Assembly (NCBI GenBank): GCA_001687465.1
Contig: LVLI01000643.1
Span: forward strand, 41,801 to 105,800
Length of the DNA stretch: 64,000 bases
Reading direction: 5' to 3'
Origin: Halocafeteria seosinensis
Lineage: Eukaryota; Sar; Bigyra; Bicosoecida
Shown here: piece after piece, positions 48,408 through 60,334 of the stretch
How positions within the stretch are numbered: position 1 is the stretch's first letter
Layout: the number at the start of each line of letters is the position of its first letter
Made by a program: the position numbers and the translations under genes
Notes under the pieces: generated by a model
Told to the model about the DNA's origin: nothing
The model's database searches: none
The model's input: only the letters and a program-made list of their open reading frames with translations

Positions 48408-50700
48408 TCACCATTGTTGCATTTTCGCCTCGATCTCTATGACGATGTAACCAAAGAATCCCAGGGTTGTGTTAATAGACACGAAATTACTATCGTAATG
48501 TGCAATGTTTGCGGGTAAGCTGACTTCCACCTGCTGCCTCCAACCGAGGTTAAGGACCTTACCCAACGGTATATTACCCAAGCAAGAGTGTATGCAGTGC
48601 CAGCACTACTCGATATTATCTTACTTCCTGCAAACACACGCACAGTGTAGTGTTTGTATACCTCATTTCTTGCCCCATGCTCCCATCTCCACTTGTGCAC
48701 CGCCGTGAGACGCAACAGATTTTTCAGCTGCTTGGCGATTCTTTTGCGCATCACCCCGTATTTTTTCCTGCAGCATTTGGCGATGAGCTTTGTCACTCGG
48801 ACACGAGGCCTGCATGCGTACATAGAGACAATATCTTCTGATAGTTCTTCCTCGAACAACGATTCGACACTACTTACGAAGTAGATTGCGGCTAGCAACG
48901 CTATTACAAGCAACGCGATGATGAAGGCGTTGCTATCAAAGAAGTACGTAAAAAACCGCATGTATCTCATCTGCACACTGAATATCACTTGGGCATCCGT
49001 AAGGCGAGCATATTGAGAAAATGCGTCAGCCGCGAACTGCACTACCGGTAATGCTGTGAGTAGGATCAGGCCAACATTGAACAAAAAGCTATTGATCAAC
49101 GTCTTCTGTGGAGTCATCGGATGAATCTTGATCAGGAAAAAGCGGGATCCAAACTTCGTATTTCCTTTTATTGTAGCAAGCGTCAGGTATACGGTGAAAA
49201 ACGTTACGAACACAGTTCCCAGGAACGGGAACCACGTGTCGAACCACAACAGGAAATCGTTCAAGAACGTTGTGGGCGGCTCTGGGATTAGCATGAAAAT
49301 AATTATATGAATGATCCATAGTAATGAGACAATTATGGAGAAGATACCCCACGCTAATTTCAGCCAGGGGATGATAGGATTGTAATAGTCCTTGTAGCTA
49401 GTTGGTTCGCACATTTGGTACTCCTCTACATCATTTTCAAGAGCTTCCACTAGCAGCCGAAATTTGTTGATTTCCTGGGTCTCAGTTCGCTTAAATTTTC
49501 TTCTTTGAGACCGAGTGCTTGCCGATTGATGAAACTCCTGTAAAGATGAAGCAAATGGTGTTAATAGTTGGAGAAAACCCAGAACACGTCCTATATTTAT
49601 CGTGCATCTTACCACAATAGACTTCGCAATGTCATTTCCTGTCTGGATCAGCCGTTGAGTTTGATCGCGTAGGGTATTTCTCCTAAGCTTAGCCTGTTTC
49701 GCAGTCAGTAATCGCGGACGGTATCGGAATGCGCTGTAATACAGAACATTGGCACCTATCTCCAAAGCGTGAACATATGCATGTGGTATTTCATGACTCA
49801 CTTTATGCCATCAATTGGCAGACCAACAAGTCCGATACCGGCGTAAATCACAAAAATAAACCAGCCGACAAAAGAGAGCAACGTTGCCAGGTAAATGACG
49901 AACGAAACTTCCATATCAAGGTTGGCTCCCTCGAAATTGCATTCGCCTCCGCAAGGATCCGGTGCACTTCCACTTGAGACAGATTGCCAGACGGAGGAAT
50001 CGCCCACAGACACTGTCACCCCATCAAACGGGATCTTCGTTTCGTTTAAGAAGAAGAAACTAATCACCAATACAAGCAAGGAGATCACGAGCGTGATTCC
50101 TGTGTAACAGACTGCCGAGGTAAAAGAAGCCCTGCAGTTTTTGCAATCCATACATCGATTGACCGGTTGTTCTTCGTTTCTCTGCTTGGCTCCCATCCCT
50201 TCATCGTCGGCTTCGTAGAAGAATATGTTGAAGGGAATAATTATGACCACCATGACCGCCACGGCGACATACACGATGCTCCACGCAACACTCAGATCTA
50301 AGCCGCCACAAGCATCATTGAAGGAATCACACCCGACGACACCCGTGTTATTTCCCTGTACAAACATACCATAAACAAGGCATAGTACTTACACGGTGAT
50401 GAAGCAAGCATCATCGCTTAAATTGCCACGTACAACATCCAAGGGGAGCAGTAAAATGGTACCCTCCGCCAGGAGAAGCCCCAGTAGCTGCATCGAAACA
50501 ATGAAATATCATAGACACATTCTTTCAAGGCAGTAATCCATCAAAGGTGGACTGAAAAATCTACATACAATCCATGCTTTGGCCACATGATGCCCTTTCG
50601 CATGCTCTGGATCAATGTATTTCCCCAAAAACACAAAATTCGCGAAACAGAGGATGACGGGCACCACTATGGTGAGGACGATTAGCCAAACGTCCACCAT
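48408..50700 (-). CDS. LMBR1-family multi-pass membrane protein (LMBRD-like)
   Basis: Exons: 50700-50569, 50487-50395, 50355-49802, 49733-49613, 49537-48662 and 48530-48408; 632 residues. About nine hydrophobic spans are visible: VWLIVLTIVVPVILCFANFV, LLGLLLAEGTILLLPLDVV, IVYVAVAVMVVIIIPFNIFF, a FVIYAGIGLVGLPIDGIN block, LAWGIFSIIVSLLWIIHIII, LIKIHPMTPQKTLINSFLFN followed by LILLTALPVV, and ALLVIALLAAIYFV. LPLDVV, GIGLVGLPIDxI and the RFFLIKIHPMTP.KTLINSFLFN region are hallmarks of LMBR1/LMBRD1 proteins. A cytosolic helical loop (residues 260-360) follows span 4. Relatives act in lysosomal or plasma-membrane transport and receptor complexes; the substrate here is unknown. The second intron is only 39 nt. 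The last intron (131 nt, donor 48661) has weaker alternative donors. Confidence 0.83.
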
Positions 50701-51718
50701 CGCTCTTTCCTCAGGTGCTCCTGGAAGTGATTAGGTGTACTTTTGGCAGGTAAAAGATGCATAAAGCCATCCAAGGCAACGAACAACTGCAAGAAAAGCC
50801 CTCTTTTCTGGCTTTTCCCCGGGGAATCTCCTCGAAACAAGCAAAGGAATTCAAGGGGAAAGGGGAGAACAAAGTATTGTACAGCCCGTATTTTACCTTC
50901 TATACTCGTATAAACCTCTATACACACACAACATGTACCTCAAGGGGTCAATTCTGAAGCTCCGATCCAATAGAAAACAATCTTTTCGCACACCATTGTG
51001 GAAGAGGAATCTGTCACAGGAATGGTCTGGAATCCAACAAGGTTTGTCGAGATCTTCAACAGGCACTCAGAATATATTCAGGGAACTCGAGCATTAGCGT
51101 GAATAGTACTGGATGAATCTGGTCGTGCAACAAAGAAGATGAACATGGAGTGGCTCTCCGCATTCTTCAAGTATTGTGTTCATTACACAGAACACTAGTC
51201 TATAACAAGGTAAGGAAGTGTCAAATAGTATACAAGGTTACCATGTACCGTGTTGACTACGGCCTATTGAACGTCGAAGGAGAACTAGTTCAGGGAATTG
51301 AACGATATTGTAGCCGGTTGCATCTTCTTCTCAGGTGGTGAGGAGCTGGTATGTCTTGACCTTCAGTCCATATGCACAAGTAATACACTCTAGCGGTTAT
51401 TTCACTTTTTACGAAGCTAAACGGGTTTTTGTACGCCCAACAATGGCAGAGCGGTTCTACACAGTCCAATTTGTTGCAGCCTGCGCACGTACTTCAACTT
51501 CCTTACGCAAAGAAAATCTGGCGCATAATCGTTACGATGCAAACGTTGCTTTGTAGTATAAGCTCTAAGGTTGGGGTTGTCTTTCCAACATGGTGCCTAT
51601 ATAACAGAGTCTTTGTATGCACCACCCACTCCGTTATTTGTGCATCTGGCTACCCCTGGTATTGGACGTAACTGGGGCATTTTAACGTTAGCAACGGCCA
51701 TCCTTGGAGCATAGCACA
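50701..51718. other. Intergenic region between divergent LMBR1 and axonemal genes
   Basis: About 1.0 kb between start codons pointing apart, holding both promoters. Short frames on the plus strand (51150-51671) have no coding-like pattern. No RNA gene is seen. Confidence 0.45.
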
Positions 51719-54461
51719 ATGGCTGAAACAGTGAAACTCGATCTCAAGCGCGACAAGGTGAGTAGATAACCATTACCAAAGAGGACGTCATTGCTGTTGG
51801 GTATTATGCACTTGTCCTTACATTTCCAGGTGGATCAATTGGTGGAAACTTTGTCAAAGGAAACACAGGTATGGGCACCTGGATGAAACTGGGACCCTTC
51901 GCTGCTCATAAGGGAGATAATAATGCGCTTGCAGATAACTAAGAAGGCCCATCTTAAATCCCGTAACTATGAATACCATGGCCAATCTGAAAGTATGTAG
52001 TTACTGCGAGTGTTCTCCGGACATTTTTTTGGTCAAGTGACCGCTTTTTACAGGGCTTCCACGGGTAGGGGATATTGACAACTTGAATGATGAAGTTAGC
52101 GAAAGTGACGCAGGGCGCAAAGTTGCTCAAAGGGATTCAATCAAAGACTATGATCCTAACGAAGCTGCAAACAAGCTGTTCGAGGAGAAAAAACAACAAA
52201 TTATCGACCTCCGGGATCAAACAAGCGAACTTCAAAGTAAACTTAATGACACTCGGAAAGAATATGAAAAAGTTGCAGCGGAACTAGATTCGATGAGTTT
52301 TGAAGATGATGTAGAGGGACAACGCAAGGAAGGAGAAGAATATGTACGTCACAACTAGCAAAGCAGTATTGGCGTTATTATGGATGAGTGCAACATTTAC
52401 TCTTGTGCAGCTGGCGATGGAAACGGACTACTTAAATGATATCAAAGACCGTCATGAGAAAACTACCCTTTACTATTACACTCTGGAGCACATGTACAAG
52501 CGCCTACGAGATGATAAACATAAACATGTGGCCACGTTGAATGTAAGCACCAGCGGGTGAGATTTGTTACAGAATCAAAGTTAGTATGGAATACTTATTG
52601 CAGGCCTTCGAAGAAGCTCTGAGAGTTCAAAACCAAGAATACCACTTGCAAGAAAAACTATTGACTCAGGTCAACAAGGCAAAAATGGAGGAGCATAAGT
52701 CACTCCAACAGCTGAGGAGTCGAATCAAACAGCAACGAAAAGAAATTGAGAAAAAGATGGATGCTCGTCGACAAGAAGTACAAATCCGACAGAAGATGGC
52801 TCATGACAAGCAAAGAGCAGCTAAGAAAGAAGCAAAGTTGAACGCAAAAGCTCACGGAGATCTAACAGCCCAAGAGGAGAAGAAAATGAGACAGAAGCTC
52901 AGCGAATTAGAGACCGAAATGAAAGAAGTCTCTAGAGAACGTGCAGACATGACGGCCACAATGGATCAGTTCTACGAGCAATATACTCGGGTGAGAATGG
53001 CTGCCGGTGTAAGCGAACACCCTACAGAGAAGCCAGAAACTTCCAAGTCTCCCCACGGCGAGAATATGTCCATCCCTCCCCGTTCAGCAGCAACACGAAG
53101 GTGAGTTTTGAGCAAGTATACTTGCATATTAAACACGACCAAATCAGTAAAGTATGGTTTACAGAGGCCGGCGGAAAAGTACAGGATCTGTTGCAAGTGT
53201 CCAATCCCTCATGGCAGATTTGGGAGACTTGGACCTGAAGTCATTGGCGACTCCCGCTGCTCCAGCAGTAGTCGAGCGTTTCTTGGAGATGCAGCGAGAA
53301 CTGCAGTCTATTGAAAATCGTCTCTACGATCTTGGACAGAGGTATGAACACTTGCAAGAAGTGAAGCGTGTGCTGACTTCAATGCTGCAGCCACGTGCCA
53401 AAAGCGAGATAGATGAAAGAGATTTCCGCCGGGAAGAAAAAGAAGAATATATTGAGGAACGCGATGCTATCAAGCGAAAACTCGAACGCTCTCAAGAAGA
53501 ATTCGAAAAACTTCGAAATCTCAAAGTTCATTTTGATCAGAGTATCGGATCTCTGCATCATCGCGTGATGGCTTTGCGGACTCCGTACCTCGGAGCTATT
53601 GTTCCCGACGAGAAGACGCGGGAACAAAACACAGAGTGGAGCGTTGCAACTAATGTCAAGATACAAGAAGTGCATCAGAAGCTGGAATATGTACGTGAAG
53701 CCATTAACACGGCGGAGGGTGGTGGAGAAACGGAGGACGAAGAAGAGGATGAAGAGGAAGGAACCCATTCTGAGACCGATGGAAAAGAAGATACCCGCCC
53801 GTCAGTTTCCATTCCGCGGAAACCAGGTCCGTATCTTTCAGACCAGAAGACATTAGACAACACGATAGAGGCGATGCTAATGGGAAGTGAAACGGCCGTT
53901 CGGGTAAAAACAACTCGAGGACTGAGTAGGGGACAGCAAATCCCTAGTGCCATTATTCATAACGCAGCCCACAAATATACCCAGGCTCATTCGAAGATAT
54001 CGAAAAACTTGGAGTTTGGATCCAACTATGATGTTAATGGTGAAAACGCCAAGGAAGAGGCAAATGAAGGTGATACTCGAAAGTCAGAGGACAAAATTGG
54101 CGGCAAATTCAGCAAGGAATCGGTGATCCAGCGCAGGCGGAACTCGCGTATCGATATTCAGACTGCCCTCGCAAGTGCAGCCGCGGCAGCTGGTGATACA
54201 GAGGACGAGACCAATGAAAAGAAGAAAAAGAAACGAGGAATCCGGGCAGCAGATTTGACAAAGTATATTGCTTCCGCTGTCGACATGAGCGGTGCAGAAG
54301 TTGAGGAGTTTATGTTGGGACAGAAGGACGCAGATGAGGTTCCTCACAGAGATCGAATGAAGAAGGACGCCCACAAGATAGCGACAGACAAAGTTCGACG
54401 GCGACGTCTCCAAGAGCAGATCGAGAAAGCTTCCAAAGCCAGATCGCTGAATCCATTATAG
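51719..54461 (+). CDS. Outer-dynein-arm docking complex-type coiled-coil protein (CCDC151/ODAD3-like)
   Basis: Seven exons: 51719-51757, 51830-51868, 51935-51992, 52054-52343, 52411-52542, 52604-53100 and 53165-54461; 783 residues. The first three exons are only 39, 39 and 58 nt. Most of the protein is coiled coil. Two blocks recall the CCDC151 family: TLEHMYKRLRDDKHKHVATL in the middle, and FYEQYTRVRMAAGVSE, which parallels the F.KIKEATGVSD motif of docking-complex proteins. The latter is followed, after a linker, by VVERFLEMQRELQSIENRLY, as in the family's next block. Such proteins fix outer dynein arms to doublet microtubules. A basic, Lys/Asp-rich C-terminal region (KKKKKRGIRAADLTKYIASA) is extra. 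Assignment is by motif only; another axonemal coiled-coil family is possible. Confidence 0.7.
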
Positions 54462-54662
54462 GACATGATTGACAACAATTACCACCTGAGTAACGGGTCG
54501 AAGTCACTCTCCATGTTCCTAGCATTCCTCACTCTACATACGCAAGAGCAAGAGCCGCTTGCAATATTTAACATCATCAATTACATTACACATTCACTGT
54601 TTTTCGTCTTGCTAGTAAATATGCACCTGCGTTGTCAAGCAGTACAGAGTCTAGCTTTGGTT

Positions 54663-55031
54663 TTAGCTTGTAGCGCGCTTTACAGTCCTTACCAGAGCAT
54701 ACAAAAGCGTCCAGAACAGTATGTAAGATATCAGCTCTTCTGTAAATCCACTTATGACGAAGTTCAATGGTTTTTCGCCAAAGTAAGAGAAGGTATCCCC
54801 CTTGCATAATAAAGCAACGACAGCTGACACGGTGAGCTGTGCTATGGCGTATAGTCCAAATCCGGCGACTCCAGTGACGCCCAGAATACCCGCGGCACAG
54901 GCAAATAAAATCGTTAATGCCATGCGTAGATACTTTGCCTTGTGTGTGTTTTTCCGTAGTTCTTCATGGCTGATTGTATCTCCTGGAGCTAGAAGTCGAT
55001 CCACAGAGTTCTGCTCAGCGGTAGGATTCAT
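54663..55031 (-). CDS. EMC6: ER membrane protein complex subunit 6 (EMC6)
   Basis: One exon of 122 residues from the ATG at 55031; human EMC6 has 110. Three hydrophobic spans are seen: ALTILFACAAGILGVTGVAG, FGLYAIAQLTVSAVVALL, and LISYILFWTLLYALV. The AGILGxTGxxGFxxY block and the closing YxLFWTxLYxLV are EMC6 signatures, with a soluble N-terminal helix (NSVDRLLAPGDTISHEELRK). EMC6 belongs to the core of the complex that inserts tail-anchored and multi-pass proteins into the ER membrane. Its 3' end faces the docking-complex gene 201 bp away. Confidence 0.88.
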   Translation of the reverse strand: MNPTAEQNSVDRLLAPGDTISHEELRKNTHKAKYLRMALTILFACAAGILGVTGVAGFGLYAIAQLTVSAVVALLCKGDTFSYFGEKPLNFVISGFTEELISYILFWTLLYALVRTVKRATS

Positions 55032-56223
55032 TATACTGGGCGAATATGTCAATGCCGTTCCGCTATAGCCTTTCTAGACATTAGCACATACGAGTCCTGT
55101 ACAGGAGGCTGCAAAATTACAATAGCCATTTGTCGTGCGTCTCTGTGTATAGTGTACTACCAGTCAGCACCCCTAGTTTACCAGGCGTGCATTGAAGTTA
55201 GCTCCAGTCAGGGCAGGCACTGCCAGGCAGCCGAATCAATTACGTTTGGACGCTGAGGAAAAGGCTAAGATGACAAAATGCGAAAGCACAAATAATCGAC
55301 CGTTGTGAGATATTGCAGAAGTGTGCGCCATTCCTCCATATTTCAGTTCAATGCAGGGAGGCGTTTTGGAAGTGCTCCGCCCTGGAAGTGCAAGTGAAGT
55401 GAATGAACATGGCCGCGCAAAAGAAACGGAGGAGACATTCAATGCATATGAGTAATATGAAATATCAAGTAGGAAGCACATGGTGGTCCTCCGAATGTTG
55501 GAGAGCACGAGCGTAGACGTAGACGTGCTACACTAAGTTGTTGTCGCCATTGAGTCATTGCCAATTTCGTCTTTCTCTATAGTTGTAGTGCACAACACAT
55601 TGCATTGCTTGATAAACAAGAAATCTTCAATCATTCTAACACCGAGTAGCTGTGAGTTTCTCGAAGATGTGGGCAAAGCACGGGTTCGTCCACCGAACTT
55701 CCTCGCCATTGCGACCAACAGCTCCGTCCTTGAGCGACCTTTACCCTTTATCATCCTTATGTTTCTTCCTCTTTGGATGTTCGTTAGCAATGAGATGCGC
55801 ACAGGGTAGTTTGATAGGACGGTCATGTGGTCATAGAATCTGGGAGTAGATTGGTGCTGCAAATCGTGTGTTATCCAATTGAGAAGCGTGCGATACAAGT
55901 GTTTTATCGTCCTCTTTGCTTCCTCTCGGTCCATTTTCGTATTTTTTCACACACCCTTCCCTTTCGAGGGTATTGTACAGGGGTTATATATTGCTCCCCA
56001 CTGGTGGTGGAAGACAAGAAAAACGTGGCAAGCCACGTAGAGGACTGTTCATTTGCCGAAGGAGGGATAACGGCAAGACGGGTCGAGGAGAAAGTGGTAC
56101 AAACGCGGTCATGTCTTCCGTATTACCTGCCAAGAGACCAAAGAGGAACTAGATAGGCAGCCATACAAGCACTAACGGTTTCTTTGGACGCAGTGGAGGA
56201 CCTCTTTGGAGCGAGAAAAGACC
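55032..56223. other. Intergenic region between divergent EMC6 and a basic-protein gene
   Basis: About 1.2 kb. Apart from the doubtful frame listed at 55533-55934, nothing is supported. Both promoters should be here. Confidence 0.4.
55533..55934 (-). CDS. Hypothetical ORF, 133 codons, doubtful
   Basis: ATG-to-stop frame inside a large intergenic space. It starts MDREEAKRTIKHLYRTLLNW and has basic patches (RMIKGKGRSR; MARKFGGRTRALP). The share of codons starting with G is low (about 20%), unlike the sure genes. No domain is recognised. Confidence 0.2.
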   Translation of the reverse strand: MDREEAKRTIKHLYRTLLNWITHDLQHQSTPRFYDHMTVLSNYPVRISLLTNIQRGRNIRMIKGKGRSRTELLVAMARKFGGRTRALPTSSRNSQLLGVRMIEDFLFIKQCNVLCTTTIEKDEIGNDSMATTT

Positions 56224-57906
56224 ATGAATGGGGCTTCAAGTGGTGCTGGCAAGGCCCACCACCGGCATTTCGTCAATGTCACTCACAGTCCTTCTTCAAC
56301 GGTAGTCCCTACGGCCCAGACAGCATCCCGTCTTACTGAAAGCTCTCCGCTGCGATGGAGCAAACGAAACGGACATGTGCATGTGACCGAAGATGCAGCT
56401 GCAGACAGCCCCTACAAGGAACATAGACGAGGGACCCCTCAATCACATTATTCAGAGACTTTAGGCGACAGAGCAGACGATGTCTATGGGACAGTGGTGG
56501 ACATACGGGATCTATTTCACTCCACAAAAAGGGAAGGAACCCCAGGACTGGAATACAGCGACCTCGAACAACGGAGTCGACCAGCTTTGAATGGCGGATC
56601 CGCCGCTGCAACTGCGAGCAGTCTCGACCACAGGCCGATGTCTAGTCCTCATACACAGGGCAGTGATACTTTCTATAAGGGACATGGGGGAGGTAACCTC
56701 CGCAAATGGGAAAGTGCTCCGGAAGACGGGGAGAATGGTGACACAAGGGTCGGATCTTTTGTTTCCGGCGGTCGAGTCTCTGATGGCAGAGACAGTCTTA
56801 GTCTCTCAGCCGACAGTTTTTCCGTTCGGAACCAGCGCCAGCTGAGACGGAAGTGGCGACAATCTAGACGGAAGGGTGGAAAGAATGCTCGTGATTCGTG
56901 GATTTTACGGTCGTTAGAATTTGAACAGTTTCTGACGACGTATATAAACGAACTTGAATACCAAGAGAACGCTTTTCAACGAAGATATACGACGGGAGCT
57001 GGTTGTGGTCGCCATTCTCGGCGCAGACATCTTGAAAGGTATGTCCGAAGAGCAGCCTCCGCAATCAAAGATGCAAATCGGCTGCAGGAGGTCCTCGCAA
57101 ATTCAGAAGTACCGGGACGGGACCAAAGAACCGTTTCGCACAAACCAGTCAGAGCCAAATCGGTGCCTCCAAGGAAACCAACACCACAGAGGCTGAAAAA
57201 TCCACAGGAATTGAGCCCTTCAACTACCGTAGGCAACAACCAATCCCAGTCTTCGCCGGCCAAGGGTGGCTCGTACTCCATGGTGCATGCACGGTACCGA
57301 AGGCCCCATACTGTTGAAGTTCCTAGCCGGACTGAGTTTTCGAATGGACTTCCCTTTGGAAAACTTCCGATCGAGTTGTCTATTGAAGAATACTTGGAGT
57401 GGGAAGCTCAGCACCAGGAACAAGGGAAATCTACCGCCAACGCTTTCCCTGAGCGAGACACTTCCCAGAAAGCATCTATAGAAAGGAGGACGGGACCAGT
57501 GGATGCCTTGGAAGGCACAGTTCCAGATATTTTCTGGAAGAGCGATAAGGGGGTAACGGAGGACGACGATGACACGGGTCTCCACGCGACTGAAGCACCA
57601 AATAGCGCTGGCGTGTTGGCAGGACGTGCCGCAGAAGTTGAAGACAGCGATTCGAAGCTTAATGCAGTTAGCGCCGCGTCAACCTTGATCGAAAATGAAC
57701 GCTCTCTTAGCGTGCCTCAACTTCAGGTCGACTCCAGAGTAATGTCGCACTCTCTTTGCCCTGCTGAGGATGCCCCTGAAGCGGCCACAGCGAACTTCCC
57801 CGAGCGTCACGTTCATGTGGCCCAAGAGCGCTCTTCGGACACCAGTTCTACCCGGGGTCGATGTTTTCGGTCGATGTTCAACTGTTGGCATGCTAAACAA
57901 AGGTAG
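56224..57906 (+). CDS. Basic, disordered protein of unknown function (560 aa)
   Basis: One exon; the ATG at 56224 is the first of the frame (a TTG lies 18 nt before). Long Ser/Gly/Arg/Thr-rich disordered parts surround a compact central segment at about residues 205-300. That segment starts with a basic run (RQLRRKWRQSRRKGGKNARD) and then helices (SWILRSLEFEQFLTTYINEL; HLERYVRRAASAIKDANRLQ). A second ordered stretch (FGKLPIELSIEEYLEWEAQ) lies near residue 385. The protein ends in a cluster of aromatic, basic and Cys residues (GRCFRSMFNCWHAKQR) that could be lipidated or membrane-bound. Nothing identifies the function. Confidence 0.6.
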   Translation: MNGASSGAGKAHHRHFVNVTHSPSSTVVPTAQTASRLTESSPLRWSKRNGHVHVTEDAAADSPYKEHRRGTPQSHYSETLGDRADDVYGTVVDIRDLFHSTKREGTPGLEYSDLEQRSRPALNGGSAAATASSLDHRPMSSPHTQGSDTFYKGHGGGNLRKWESAPEDGENGDTRVGSFVSGGRVSDGRDSLSLSADSFSVRNQRQLRRKWRQSRRKGGKNARDSWILRSLEFEQFLTTYINELEYQENAFQRRYTTGAGCGRHSRRRHLERYVRRAASAIKDANRLQEVLANSEVPGRDQRTVSHKPVRAKSVPPRKPTPQRLKNPQELSPSTTVGNNQSQSSPAKGGSYSMVHARYRRPHTVEVPSRTEFSNGLPFGKLPIELSIEEYLEWEAQHQEQGKSTANAFPERDTSQKASIERRTGPVDALEGTVPDIFWKSDKGVTEDDDDTGLHATEAPNSAGVLAGRAAEVEDSDSKLNAVSAASTLIENERSLSVPQLQVDSRVMSHSLCPAEDAPEAATANFPERHVHVAQERSSDTSSTRGRCFRSMFNCWHAKQR

Positions 57907-58001
57907 CTGTATAGTTTTTACAAGAGTATGAAGTTATAATTACTGCTCTTCGTGCTGTATATTTGGCACTGATCCTGCTACATTCGAACGTTTCACTACT
58001 G

Positions 58002-60334
58002 TTATTCTTGCTTGTCCTGCTCTTCCTCTTTCTCTTCACTCTCCTCGCCGTTCTCGTCTGTCTCCTCTTCTTCATCATCCGTTTCTTCTTCTTCCTCCTC
58101 CTCCTCCTCTTCTTCAGCTGCCTCCGTGTCTTTCTGACCTTCCGTCGCACCGGCACTGCCGCCAGAGGCTCCTTTGTCGGGGGCCTCTGATCCTCTCTCA
58201 GCTGCTACCGCCATGACGGATGCAATCAGAGTCATTATCATCTTCGGCTTTACGTCTACAATATCTTCCCATGACAAGAAGACAGTGGCTCCAATCTTAC
58301 GAGCTACACTAATGACATATCTAGCATTTTTCTTCTTCTCATCGTCCGTCGCTCCTGGTGTTATAAGTTCGGGATCAACGGCTCTCGGTTCTATCGTATC
58401 CAACAGATCCAGAAGAAATCGACCATCGCTGATGGATTTATCTCGGAAGCTATTGATCTTGGTGGTCTTACCAGCTTCTTGAACACGTTTGTTAGCCCAG
58501 GAAATTATTTGTTCATCCTTTGGAATCTTGCCACCACCAACTTCTTTCAAGGTCTCCAACACTTGCATCCTCATCAACTGCCACACAAATCCCAGAATGA
58601 GTTTGCGATTCTTATTATTAATATCGATGCCACCAGTCCCGGGAAGGCTAAAGCCTAATTCTTTACCTTTGTCCACAGCGTAATTGCAGTTTCCAACCTG
58701 ATTAAACTTATTGAAAGCTTTACCCTCTTTGGGACGGCTGACTTTCTTTTGATCGATAGTGTTGGGTTTCAGGTAATCCATGGTATCCAAGAGAACTGTG
58801 CCATCAGCAAGCTCATCGATGAGATTGTGAACATAAACGTTTCCACCTCGCAAGTTTAATGAGTTCATCCACATGCGGAACGTTCTCTCCTCGCGAGAGT
58901 CATTGTCATCATCTTCTAGTTCCTTATCCGCTGTCTCGAATTGGGCCTTGTACTCTTCTTTTTCCTTTTCATCTTCCACTAAACCAGGATTCTGATTGAA
59001 CATCTGAGCGCAAAATGCCAAGTTAAGCCTCTTATTTCCGGATGCTATATCACGGGGTTGAATGAAGGTCTCGACACCGAGCCTCTTCGCTTCTTCAATG
59101 ATCTTCTGGGCTCGCTCATGTGGATCCTCTTTTGCGAGAATTTCATTTCTGAGCTCGCCATTTCTGTCTTCCACAGAGTCTAACAGATTTGCATAAACTT
59201 CGCCATTCTTGACATCCGAAGAGAAGTTCTTCATCTTTTGTGATGAATCCATGTGTTGAATATGGTGATTGATCCAACGGAGCAGCACATCTTCGGCTGG
59301 CAGCTTCATAAAGTCCTGCAATTCTTCTCCCTCACGCAAGAGCTTGGCTAATTCTGGGCATTCCTGCAAATTGATTTCAGAGAGAAGCTGCATCTTCACA
59401 ACCTGCCATACAACGCCAAGAACGAGGTATTCCTTATGCTCTTCGATAGTGTTCATGAAGTCCGCCGCATGGATGTTGACGACATGACAGCCAATTGCTT
59501 TTGCCGAGTTGATCACCAAGTTTAGGTTCTCCTTCGTCTCCCAGGGATTCAGTTTCTTCCCTTTCTTGGGTACGTTAAGAGTACGCTCATCAATCGTGTC
59601 AGGTTGAGTCAAGTTAATCAACTTCCTGGAAGATCATTGGTAGTCGAATTCGGTGAAACAAACATCAATCTACATGTTGCAAAGACACTGGGCACACACA
59701 CTTACGCCAGCAAAATACCGTCTCTTAAACTCTCAAAAAAATTCTCGGGAGATTGAGGATCGATCGGAATGTAACTGCGTTCTGTCAGGTATTCATCCCG
59801 CTTTAAACAATTATTCAGATGCTCGGCGAAAGCCACCTGTCATCAGATGATAGTCATGTTATCGAGAACCATCAAATACTCGCATTGAATTAGTAACATA
59901 CTCGTTCTTCATGGGCATATGTGTGGACCCCGACAGCCCCCGTTACCTGGTTCAGGAATCCCTGCTGAGTTCTTCTCTTCTGCCGACCCTTCTTATTACT
60001 ATGAGCCACATAAAGCTGCGGGGTGTAGACGATGAAAACGTGAAGATCACTGGTGGGCGTTGTAGCTTTTAAGGGGTAGCCAGGTACGTACCTCACAGAA
60101 CTTTTGAAAACTCAGCTTGTCAGAACCGTCAGTCACCAACTCAAGAAGAGCGCCTGCATCTTCATCCGTCACAGTCGTTCCTATGATTTGCTTCACAGTG
60201 TTTTTATTCGCGGGCACTTGTCCGTCCTTGTCAGCTCGGTCACGGAATTCTTTGCACACTTTTGGAGCTGCATGCGCGTCAACCCCGTATTCAGTGGCCC
60301 GGTCGGTAGTGATACCACCAGCTCCTGACGACAT
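58002..60334 (-). CDS. Fimbrin/plastin, actin-bundling protein
   Basis: Four exons: 60334-60092, 60015-59947, 59836-59706 and 59625-58002; 688 residues. A degenerate EF-hand pair forms residues 1-100 (FRDRADKDGQVPANKNTV; LVTDGSDKLSFQKFCE). Four calponin-homology domains follow in two tandem actin-binding units. CH1 is at about 105-235 (SLRDGILLAKLIN..PDTIDERTLN), CH2 about 258-367 (AEDVLLRWINHHI), CH3 about 399-510 (REERTFRMWMNSLN), CH4 about 521-625 (DEQIISWANKRVQE). This is the fimbrin plan, which cross-links actin filaments into bundles. After CH4 comes a tail of about 50 residues made almost wholly of Glu and Asp, which typical fimbrins lack. A 69-nt second exon encodes the basic linker before CH1. 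The N-terminal exon was joined by splice phase and family order. Confidence 0.92.
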
